NCBI GenBank assembly: GCA_043727235.1
Contig: JAYSYX010000010.1
Coordinates: forward strand, 1 to 5,907
Direction: 5' to 3'
Source: UBA7236 sp043727235
GTDB taxonomy: Bacteria; Bacteroidota; Bacteroidia; Chitinophagales; BACL12
DNA: 5,907 nucleotides
Numbering within the stretch: the first letter of the stretch is position 1; each line of letters opens with the position of its first letter. The translations under genes and the position numbers were made by a program. Under the pieces are notes generated by a model. It was not told the origin of the DNA, searched no databases, and saw only the letters and a program-made list of their open reading frames with translations. Shown piece by piece: positions 1 to 5,907 of this stretch.

Positions 1-482
1 AATTCTTTGTTGGTGAGTTTTACTACACCATTTCTTCCCAATGCATCATAAGTTACAAAATTAATAGTGTTTCCACCAAAACTATATTCATGAAATTTAT
101 CTTCAGCAGGATTTTTAGAACTGCGTTTTAAAAGATTAATGATCCTCAACAATAATTCTTCCAGGTTAAAGGGTTTGGTCATATAATCATCCCCGCCTGT
201 TTTTAAACCTTTAATTTTATCAACACTGGCATCTTTCGCAGTTAAAAATAAAATAGGTGTTTCTCTGTCTTCTAAACGCATTTGTTCACAAACATCAAAA
301 CCATCCATTTCGGGCAACATAATATCCAGAATTACCAGATCGAAACGCTGTTCGCGAAATGCTTTTAATGCTTTTGATCCATCGGAGACGGCTATCACTT
401 CGTAATCTTCCATCTCTAAATTTAATTTAAGGTTTTCACGGATGTGGTCCTCATCCTCAACAATTAAAATTCTGTAGTTCAT
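1..482 (-). CDS. OmpR/PhoB-family response regulator (3' end cut by window edge)
   Basis: This is a cytoplasmic DNA-binding response regulator, the likely phosphorylation target of the histidine kinase just upstream. It starts at ATG 482-480 (MNYRILIVEDEDH), and 160 codons are visible. The receiver domain covers about residues 3-120. It shows the acidic pair E9-D10, the phospho-acceptor D53 in VILDIMLPEMDG, the switch residue T81 (FLTAKD) and the conserved K103 in DDYMTKPF. The usual GADDY is GGDDY here, a mild change. From about residue 133 (YSFGGNTINF, then VVKLTNKE) the sequence matches the beginning of a winged-helix Trans_reg_C domain. About 65-70 residues, including the recognition helix, lie beyond the left edge. 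An A8 run lies 9-16 bases before the start, and there is no Shine-Dalgarno sequence. The 89-base gap to the kinase gene suggests co-transcription. The regulated genes cannot be read from the sequence. Confidence 0.93.
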   Translation of the reverse strand, partial: MNYRILIVEDEDHIRENLKLNLEMEDYEVIAVSDGSKALKAFREQRFDLVILDIMLPEMDGFDVCEQMRLEDRETPILFLTAKDASVDKIKGLKTGGDDYMTKPFNLEELLLRIINLLKRSSKNPAEDKFHEYSFGGNTINFVTYDALGRNGVVKLTNKE

Positions 483-571
483 AGTCGCGGTTTTTTTTGT
501 GCAGTTGGTTTGGGTATACGCTGTACAATTATTTTGGTTTTTATTTTACTGTCATCATTTTGTCTTTTTTA
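483..571 (-). other. Short intergenic gap between kinase and response regulator
   Basis: This 89-base AT-rich spacer is the only real intergenic space in the window. I see no hairpin followed by a T-run that would end transcription of the upstream genes, no ORF longer than a few codons, and no match to the Bacteroidetes -7 element TAnnTTTG on the minus strand. It contains an A8 tract (498-491) just before the regulator start, which may help ribosome binding in the absence of a Shine-Dalgarno sequence. It also contains a short imperfect dyad, GTACAGCGTATAC on the minus strand (526-514). Either the regulator is simply read through from upstream, or a weak local promoter or operator is present; the sequence does not decide. 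Confidence 0.4.
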
Positions 572-1576
572 TCATGCTGATCCAACCGGGATAGTTATCT
601 CAAAGATACTACCGACAGGTGAATTGTTTTTTACTTCTATTTTTCCGGAATGCATCAATACTACCTGATTTACAATAAATAAGCCCAATCCTGTGCCTTT
701 TGTCTTTCTGGTTTCCTCTGTTCCTATTCTGTAAAATCTGCCGAAAATTTTTGACATTTCCATTTCAGGAATACCGATTCCGGTATCAGCAATGCCGAGG
801 TAAATATTTTTTTCATCACCTTTTAATTCTATGGTTATATCAGCACCATTACCCGAATATTTAATGGCATTTTCTATTAGATTATAGATAACAGAAGAAA
901 AAGAAAATCTGTCTCCATAAAAATAAACATTTTCTTCAATTAAGTCGTTGAAATTGCGTTGGTCTTTAAATTTAATCCTTATTCGATTAAGAATATTTTT
1001 TGTTATGGAGGAAAGATCTATCAACTCCTTATTTAATCGAAAATTTGCCGATTCGATCTTCGATGCAAGAAGTATATTTTCCACTAACGACTCCAGTCTT
1101 TCTATATCATCCAACGACATATCTGCCATTGTTTTAACCTGTTCAGGATCCAATTGTCTTTTTTGAATAGTCTGCATCGATAATTTGAGAGATGCCAGCG
1201 GAGATTTTAATTCATGAGTTATAGATAGTAAAAAATTATTTTGTTGCCGCGTAAGTGCAATTTCTTCTCTGAATGTTTTGCGCATTCGCCAAAAACCAAG
1301 TGTAATTAAGCCTATAAATACAACTCCCTCACCATATAACATTAATTCCGTTCGTTTGAAATCGCTGTTTAAACCAATAAAAATTTCGGACGAATAAAAA
1401 TCGGATAAATTTTTTCCACTTTGCAAAAATATTGTTATTTCTCTGTTAAGAACCTCATTATAATTTTCATAATTATTTTTATGAAGTAAGTATGACCACC
1501 AAATAAAGGAAGCAATGATGTAAATAAACACCACATGAAAAAATAAAAAATATCGTGACTTTGAAATATTAGCCAT
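572..1576 (-). CDS. Two-pass membrane sensor histidine kinase (PhoR/EnvZ-like)
   Basis: This is an inner-membrane sensor kinase that should autophosphorylate on a histidine and pass the phosphate to the response regulator encoded next. I chose ATG 1576-1574 (MANISKSRYF, 334 aa). The frame runs upstream to a TTG at 1600, but that start would lie deeper inside hemL and has no advantage over the ATG. One membrane segment spans about residues 10-31 and a second about 82-98. They enclose an extracytoplasmic loop of only about 50 residues, too short for a normal Cache or PAS sensor. No HAMP or PAS domain is evident; a short linker leads to HisKA with H121 in SITHELKSPLAS. The ATPase domain follows: N-box N236 (NLIENAIKYS), G1 D264TGIGIP, F-box FGRFYR (278-283) and G2 GTGLGL (294-299). 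All catalytic motifs are intact. The residue four after the histidine is Ser, where Thr or Asn is usual in bifunctional HisKA kinases. The gene overlaps the hemL stop by 8 bases, so its translation is probably coupled to hemL. The signal sensed is unknown. Confidence 0.93.
   Translation of the reverse strand: MANISKSRYFLFFHVVFIYIIASFIWWSYLLHKNNYENYNEVLNREITIFLQSGKNLSDFYSSEIFIGLNSDFKRTELMLYGEGVVFIGLITLGFWRMRKTFREEIALTRQQNNFLLSITHELKSPLASLKLSMQTIQKRQLDPEQVKTMADMSLDDIERLESLVENILLASKIESANFRLNKELIDLSSITKNILNRIRIKFKDQRNFNDLIEENVYFYGDRFSFSSVIYNLIENAIKYSGNGADITIELKGDEKNIYLGIADTGIGIPEMEMSKIFGRFYRIGTEETRKTKGTGLGLFIVNQVVLMHSGKIEVKNNSPVGSIFEITIPVGSA
1569..1576 (-). other. hemL stop / kinase start overlap (ATGGCTAA)
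   Basis: The minus strand reads CATGGCTAA here. HemL ends His-Gly-stop (CAT GGC TAA), while the kinase starts at the ATG within the same bases, in another frame. The overlap is 8 bases. There is no purine-rich ribosome-binding sequence ahead of the ATG. The arrangement is typical of translational coupling, where the ribosome ending hemL restarts on the kinase, and implies that both lie on one transcript. Confidence 0.75.
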
Positions 1577-2888
1577 GATTGAATGTATAGTTTTTATCAA
1601 AAATCAATGCCAAAACATCGCAAATGATTTCTGATGCATATAAGATGTCTTCTTCGGTATGCGCCTGCGATACAAAACACACCTCATAACCTGAAGGTCC
1701 GATATAGATTCCGCGTTGCAGTAATTCGTTATGAAAATATTTAAACTTATTTACCATTTCAGGATCAATTTGTGATGCTTTTCTGATAGCACAATTTTCA
1801 GAAAAAGAGATCCAAAAAACAGACCCTATATATAATAAATTAACAGGTATTTTATTTTCTAAAGTAAAGGCATTTATTCTATCTGCCAATCGTTTTGTTT
1901 TTTGATCAAGTTCCTTATAAAATTCAGTTTCCCGACAAACTAACAATTGAGCTATTCCTGCGGAAATAGAGAGTGGATTACCCGACAAGGTTCCCGCCTG
2001 ATAAACGGGTCCATCAGGAGAAATCCATTTCATGAGTTCCTTATTTGCACCGTATGCACCTACCGGTAACCCGCCACCGATAATTTTACCAAAGGTTATG
2101 ATATCCGGTTTAATACCATAGTATCCTGCCGCACCCTCAAAACCAATCCTAAATCCGGAAATTACTTCATCAAACAGGAGCAGAATATTATTTTCAGTAC
2201 ATACATCACGCAAAAATTGAAGGTATTCTTTTCTTTGCAATAACAATCCGTTATTAGCCGGTATTGGTTCGATAATAATGCATGCAATTTCGCCATTATA
2301 TTTTTGAATTGCATCTCTTATCGCTTCCTCATTATCTAATTCAACAACAATGGTTTCATTTGCTAAAGCGGGTGGTACTCCCGCGGAAGATGTTTCGCCT
2401 AATGTAACTAATCCTGAACCCGCCTTAACCAGAAGTGAATCGCTATGACCATGATAACATCCGTCGAATTTGATGATCTTATTTTTTCCGGTAAATCCTC
2501 TTGCAAGTCTTATGGCGCTCATTACAGCTTCTGTTCCAGACGAAACGAAGCGGATCATGTCGATGTATCTATGATTATCGAGAATTAATTTTCCTAAAAT
2601 ATTCTCAAATTTTGTGGGAGTTCCAAATGAAGTGCCATTTACAAGCGCATCACTCACCGATCTTATTACACGATCATCTGCATGTCCGAGAATAAGTGGT
2701 CCCCAGGAACAACAAAAATCAATAAATTCATTGTCATCTTCATCCCAAATTCTGCTTCCATTACCTTTTTTAATAAAAAGCGGAGCACCAAAAACGGTTT
2801 TAAACGCACGCACCGGGGAACTCACTCCTCCCGGAAAATATTCCTTCGCTTCTTCAAATAATTCTTCTGATCTATTTCTGTTCATCAT
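1569..2888 (-). CDS. hemL: Glutamate-1-semialdehyde 2,1-aminomutase
   Basis: This is a PLP-dependent cytoplasmic enzyme (EC 5.4.3.8) that converts glutamate-1-semialdehyde, made by glutamyl-tRNA reductase (HemA), to 5-aminolevulinate in the C5 pathway to heme and other tetrapyrroles. The product is 439 aa, close to the usual 425-435, and complete. Family signatures appear in order: GVSSPVRAFK (21-30), the cofactor region SSGTEAVMSAIRLAR (116-130), GCYHGHSDS (143-151), the mobile active-site loop near SSAGVPPA (167-174), FDEVISGFR (239-247) with D240 expected to bind the pyridine nitrogen, the Schiff-base lysine K268 in TFGKIIGGGLPVGAYG, GTLSGNP (299-305), and VSQAHTEEDI near the C-terminus. 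The GTLSGNP motif and the substrate-gating loop favour HemL over other class III aminotransferases. Two ATGs in tandem (2888 and 2885) are possible starts; both overlap the end of the upstream kinase gene. No hemA or other heme gene is in the window; the neighbours on both sides are signalling genes. Confidence 0.97.
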   Translation of the reverse strand: MMNRNRSEELFEEAKEYFPGGVSSPVRAFKTVFGAPLFIKKGNGSRIWDEDDNEFIDFCCSWGPLILGHADDRVIRSVSDALVNGTSFGTPTKFENILGKLILDNHRYIDMIRFVSSGTEAVMSAIRLARGFTGKNKIIKFDGCYHGHSDSLLVKAGSGLVTLGETSSAGVPPALANETIVVELDNEEAIRDAIQKYNGEIACIIIEPIPANNGLLLQRKEYLQFLRDVCTENNILLLFDEVISGFRIGFEGAAGYYGIKPDIITFGKIIGGGLPVGAYGANKELMKWISPDGPVYQAGTLSGNPLSISAGIAQLLVCRETEFYKELDQKTKRLADRINAFTLENKIPVNLLYIGSVFWISFSENCAIRKASQIDPEMVNKFKYFHNELLQRGIYIGPSGYEVCFVSQAHTEEDILYASEIICDVLALIFDKNYTFNHG

Positions 2889-2894
2889 TTTTTT
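2885..2894 (-). promoter_or_regulatory. Kinase stop / hemL start overlap with A7 run
   Basis: The minus strand reads GTAAAAAAATGATGAAC. The kinase ends GTA AAA AAA TGA. The hemL ATG uses the last A of the run, a 4-base ATGA overlap, and a second in-frame hemL ATG follows at once, giving TGATG. This favours termination followed by reinitiation, with no Shine-Dalgarno sequence. The seven As are phased A AAA AAA relative to the kinase frame, the pattern of a -1 slippery heptamer, and the -1 frame is that of hemL. The overlap is certain from the sequence; coupling is likely; frameshifting is speculative. Confidence 0.6.
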
Positions 2895-5800
2895 ACACCC
2901 GTTGGAAATTCAATAAAAAAAGTAGTCCCTATATCTGTAGCTGATTCAAACCATATATATCCACCTGCTCCTTCCACTATATTTTTACACATTGCCAGCC
3001 CTATTCCCATACCTGAGCTTTTAGTCGTGAAATTAGGAACAAAAACCTTATCCTTTTCATCATCCGAAATTCCCGAACCGTTATCCTTAATTCGCACTAA
3101 AGACCTTGAATCTAATAGTTGAAGGTCGATTTCGATCAATCCTTCTCTATCATCTGGAATTGATTGAATTGCATTTTTAATTACATTATTAAATACCCTC
3201 AATAACTGATTTTTATCCGCAAATATTTCTATTTTTTCAAGTGGTAATTCCAATTTAATTTCTGCTTCATCGTTTTCAATAAATAAGGCAGTTGCATTTT
3301 CGAGAACATCATTCAAACATAAAATCTCATTCACTGCCTTAGGCATTACTGCGAAGTTTGAAAATTCGGATGCAATATTTGAAAGATTATCAATCTGCTC
3401 TAATATTGTATCTGTAACCCGGCGCGTAAGTTCCTTTACATTTGGAGCATTAGATTGAATAGCGCGCTGTAAATGTTGAATACTCAATCGCATCGGAGTG
3501 AGAGGATTTTTAATTTCATGTGCCACCTGTTTTGCCATATCGCGCCAGGCGCTTTCCCGTTCTGATCTTGCCAATAAATTAGCACTATTTTCAAGTTCCC
3601 GCAACATTTTATTATACTCACCAACCAATAGTCCTATTTCATCATCATGTGTCCATTGAATAGGTTCATTCAAAGTTCCTAATTTAATGCCTTTAAATTT
3701 ACCGGCAATATTCGCAAGAGGGCGAGTTATTGATTTTGATACTACAAATGCAATTATACCTGCAATTATCAGCAATAAAACATACACGTTTACCAAGGTA
3801 ACCATAAAGGAGGAAATCTCAGTGCGAAGGTTTAATTCTGTTGCAAAATATGGCAGATTCAAATAGAACATAGTCTCCCCATCATCATCCAATACAGGAA
3901 CGTAGGCTGAAAGAAATGCAAGGTCGCCAATATTTTCCGTTTGTATGAACCAGGTTTCTTTATCACAACTCATCTTAAAAAAAGCAAGTGAGTTCATTTT
4001 TTTTGATACAAGCCCTTTGTCAAAAATATCGGGTTGTGAAGATGCTGTAAGATCGCCATCGGGCCGGTAAATATTGATATCCATGTCGTGAATTTCGGAT
4101 AATTCCGCTACTCGGTTTCCGATTTTTTTCATCTGAACATTGGGAATGCCTCTGTTCTCTTTACGTTTGTTTTCATTGATCAAAAAATCAATGTTGGTCT
4201 GCACTGCTTCTATCTTACTAAGCAATCGCTGTTGATGCGAAAAATTATATTGATTGGAAATATAGTACACTGTAGCAACTCCCATTAAAATAAAAGCAAA
4301 AATTATAAGACTTATCACTGAGGTCTGTATCTTGTTTTGCAAAGAGGTATTTATCCATTCTTTTAGAATGATATTACCCTGAATTATTCTACTGAGTAGT
4401 TCCAATACCAATAAAACAACAAGAAAAACGAGGTTGAAAAAGAACAGGTAAGAAAAAATCGAAATTGGCTCAAACCAACTTGGTTCTGAAGAAGAAACTA
4501 CCACCTTCTTTGTTTCATTTACCTTATAAACAAAGTGGTCAAAATCATTCTGAATTATATCTGAAGATTCATCCTCTTTATTTACATAAAATATATCCAT
4601 TAATGGGTAGGGGTATTCACCCTCTCGTTCCGAAAGTGTATGATCATTGTAAATGGCATAATCAAAATTTACAAAACTCTCTGAAGTTCGAAGATCATCA
4701 TCAATAAGTAATTCGGGGTAAATGCTTTCAGCACTGAATTTTTTTGGCAGCATTTTTAAATAAGCCATATAGATCCCGCCCGAATCGGTTAGTACCGGTA
4801 ATTCTGCCAGATAGTAATAATTGCCTGTATAATCATTAATAAAGTACAGGTTTTTTGCGGAGGTAAATTCCCCGTTATTTTCAATAGCATCTACATAAGG
4901 GAAACGCAAAGTGTAATTATCATCCGAAGTTGAAATCAGCAATGAATCGTTCCAATATATAGAAATATCAGTTTCATACTTTTTAAAATAATTAGACTGC
5001 AGATCCTGACGTATCTGGTTGATAATTCCAGGGCGGATCTTATCCTCCCTGTCTTTCAACTGCCCTTGCATTGCAAGTTGCCGAACGATATTTGTTTCAA
5101 CTTCGCTGAATAAATATTCAGCAATTGGATCCTTTTCAATCGATTTTTTTATAGCATATAATCGTTTTGTTTCCTCTACTTTCTTATAAATTGAGGTAGT
5201 AAAAACATATGCGCTGAATGCAGAAAAATAAATAAGCCACAACATCATACCCCCCAATGAACGCGTACTAATTTTTTTGTTCAATAAAAATACTCTTATT
5301 ACAACGAATCCTGTCACAAAGAGTATCATATCATATTGAACTTTTTTATCCAAATAATATTGGCTTAACAAAAGTACAAAACCCGAAATCAAAACAATTA
5401 ATCCAAAAACATATCTATTGGAAGCATTTTTCACAACTAATTCAATGCAGCGTATAGTGATAGAAAAATAACTGAGTAAAAGAATTGATATACACAGGAA
5501 ACCAGTAAAACTAAAATAATTTAAAGAGAAAAAGTTGTAAATATCAAAGGAGATGGAGGAGTCGATAATAAGACTGCGAAAAATATAGCCGGTTATTAAA
5601 GTTGCCACACCAATGAAAAGTGCCATAACGATCTGGAAAATTATGTTCGGGTAAATAGCGTCTTTCACAGGTATTTTGATATAAAAATATCGGGAAAAAA
5701 ACAGGGCAAAACAAAACAACAAAAGGGTTTTAATTAACAGATCACCGGTTGAATCAGCAATACCTGGCGAACCATAATATTGCGGATCGAAAATAGGTAA

Positions 5801-5907
5801 AAAACTGAAGATCTTTTCGTATAACAAAAAATTTATACAGAGGTAAACAGCAATTAATTCCAACATGAGAAATAGTGTGCCGATAACCCGATTAAATTTA
5901 TTGAGAA
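2885..5907 (-). CDS. Large polytopic NtrY-like sensor histidine kinase (5' end open at window edge)
   Basis: This is a membrane sensor kinase of the NtrY type. The first ATG in the window is 5866-5864 (MLELIAVYLC, 993 aa), and residue numbers here count from it. The frame stays open for 13 more codons to the edge (LNKFNRVIGTLFL); these complete a basic-flanked first membrane helix, so the true start probably lies outside the window. Six more membrane segments follow at about 43-60, 73-97, 117-137, 153-171, 178-195 and 205-223. Then come an extracytoplasmic region of about 240 residues (224-466), helices at 470-490 and 511-535, a second extracytoplasmic region of about 150 residues (536-685), and helix 686-709. 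The cytoplasmic part has HAMP (about 707-760), then HisKA with H783 in AKQVAHEIKNPLTPMRLS, the NtrY signature. The ATPase motifs are N898 (VIKNAIQS), D928NGSGI, VFVPNFTTK (941-949) and GMGIGLAM (952-959). All catalytic motifs are intact. No PAS domain lies between HAMP and HisKA, unlike proteobacterial NtrY. No NtrX-like regulator is in the window. The gene overlaps hemL by 4 bases. The signal and partner are unknown. Confidence 0.92.
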   Translation of the reverse strand, partial: LNKFNRVIGTLFLMLELIAVYLCINFLLYEKIFSFLPIFDPQYYGSPGIADSTGDLLIKTLLLFCFALFFSRYFYIKIPVKDAIYPNIIFQIVMALFIGVATLITGYIFRSLIIDSSISFDIYNFFSLNYFSFTGFLCISILLLSYFSITIRCIELVVKNASNRYVFGLIVLISGFVLLLSQYYLDKKVQYDMILFVTGFVVIRVFLLNKKISTRSLGGMMLWLIYFSAFSAYVFTTSIYKKVEETKRLYAIKKSIEKDPIAEYLFSEVETNIVRQLAMQGQLKDREDKIRPGIINQIRQDLQSNYFKKYETDISIYWNDSLLISTSDDNYTLRFPYVDAIENNGEFTSAKNLYFINDYTGNYYYLAELPVLTDSGGIYMAYLKMLPKKFSAESIYPELLIDDDLRTSESFVNFDYAIYNDHTLSEREGEYPYPLMDIFYVNKEDESSDIIQNDFDHFVYKVNETKKVVVSSSEPSWFEPISIFSYLFFFNLVFLVVLLVLELLSRIIQGNIILKEWINTSLQNKIQTSVISLIIFAFILMGVATVYYISNQYNFSHQQRLLSKIEAVQTNIDFLINENKRKENRGIPNVQMKKIGNRVAELSEIHDMDINIYRPDGDLTASSQPDIFDKGLVSKKMNSLAFFKMSCDKETWFIQTENIGDLAFLSAYVPVLDDDGETMFYLNLPYFATELNLRTEISSFMVTLVNVYVLLLIIAGIIAFVVSKSITRPLANIAGKFKGIKLGTLNEPIQWTHDDEIGLLVGEYNKMLRELENSANLLARSERESAWRDMAKQVAHEIKNPLTPMRLSIQHLQRAIQSNAPNVKELTRRVTDTILEQIDNLSNIASEFSNFAVMPKAVNEILCLNDVLENATALFIENDEAEIKLELPLEKIEIFADKNQLLRVFNNVIKNAIQSIPDDREGLIEIDLQLLDSRSLVRIKDNGSGISDDEKDKVFVPNFTTKSSGMGIGLAMCKNIVEGAGGYIWFESATDIGTTFFIEFPTGVKK

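Noticed and set aside
545..574. Tiny ORFs starting ATGATAAAAAAG and ATGATGACAG just after the small kinase
   Set aside because: They end after five or six codons and overlap the kinase stop; too short to support as genes.
601..608. TATCTTTG on the minus strand, a match to the Bacteroidetes -7 element TAnnTTTG, as a promoter for the response regulator
   Set aside because: It lies inside the kinase coding sequence (Ser-Ile-Phe-Glu codons), and no TTTG-like -33 element is found at the right distance upstream; an eight-base degenerate match is expected by chance.
948..1166. Plus-strand open frame of 72 codons
   Set aside because: It lies wholly antisense to the conserved HisKA and ATPase coding region of the small kinase and its product has no recognisable features.
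1577..1600. TTG start for the small kinase, adding eight residues (MIKTIHSI)
   Set aside because: It lies deeper inside hemL, has no ribosome-binding support, and an ATG 24 bases downstream gives a compact 8-base overlap and a normal N-terminus before the first membrane helix.
2501..2916. Two overlapping plus-strand open frames opposite the 5' end of hemL
   Set aside because: Both are antisense shadows of conserved HemL coding sequence; low-complexity products with no domain or leader.
4465..4707. Plus-strand open frame of 80 codons
   Set aside because: It is antisense to the first extracytoplasmic region of the large kinase and has no independent support.

Overview
The window is a tightly packed stretch carrying four genes, all on the minus strand, so the order of transcription is from high to low coordinates. 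No gene could be supported on the plus strand. The sequence is AT-rich. No start codon is preceded by a recognisable Shine-Dalgarno sequence; the leaders are A-rich instead. That feature, together with the style of the proteins (a very large NtrY-like kinase with many membrane segments, a PhoR-like kinase with the H-box HELKSPL, and a HemL of Bacteroidetes type), suggests a member of the Bacteroidota. I cannot name the genus.

Layout in transcription order. (1) 5907-2885: a large membrane sensor histidine kinase of the NtrY group. It has about ten membrane segments, two predicted extracytoplasmic regions, a HAMP region, and HisKA plus HATPase domains. Its reading frame is still open at the right edge of the window, so the N-terminus is probably missing. 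(2) 2888-1569: hemL, glutamate-1-semialdehyde 2,1-aminomutase, a step of the C5 route to 5-aminolevulinate and heme; complete, with its key residues present. (3) 1576-572: a compact two-pass PhoR/EnvZ-type sensor histidine kinase, complete. (4) 482-1: an OmpR/PhoB-family response regulator, with a complete receiver domain and a DNA-binding domain cut off by the left edge.

The first three genes overlap end to start. The big kinase and hemL share ATGA, with a second in-frame ATG directly after. HemL and the small kinase share ATGGCTAA. The small kinase and the response regulator are separated by 89 bases with no convincing terminator. The simplest reading is one operon in which a heme-biosynthesis enzyme sits between two unrelated histidine kinases. 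The small kinase and the regulator form an obvious two-component pair; the large kinase has no partner inside the window.

The most unusual sequence detail is at the big-kinase/hemL junction. The kinase ends in the heptamer A AAA AAA immediately before its TGA stop, phased exactly as a -1 slippery site, and the -1 frame is the hemL frame entering at its own ATG. This may be only an A-rich leader, but it could in principle yield a kinase-HemL fusion. No mobile element, CRISPR array, RNA gene or clear novel defence or biosynthetic system was seen.
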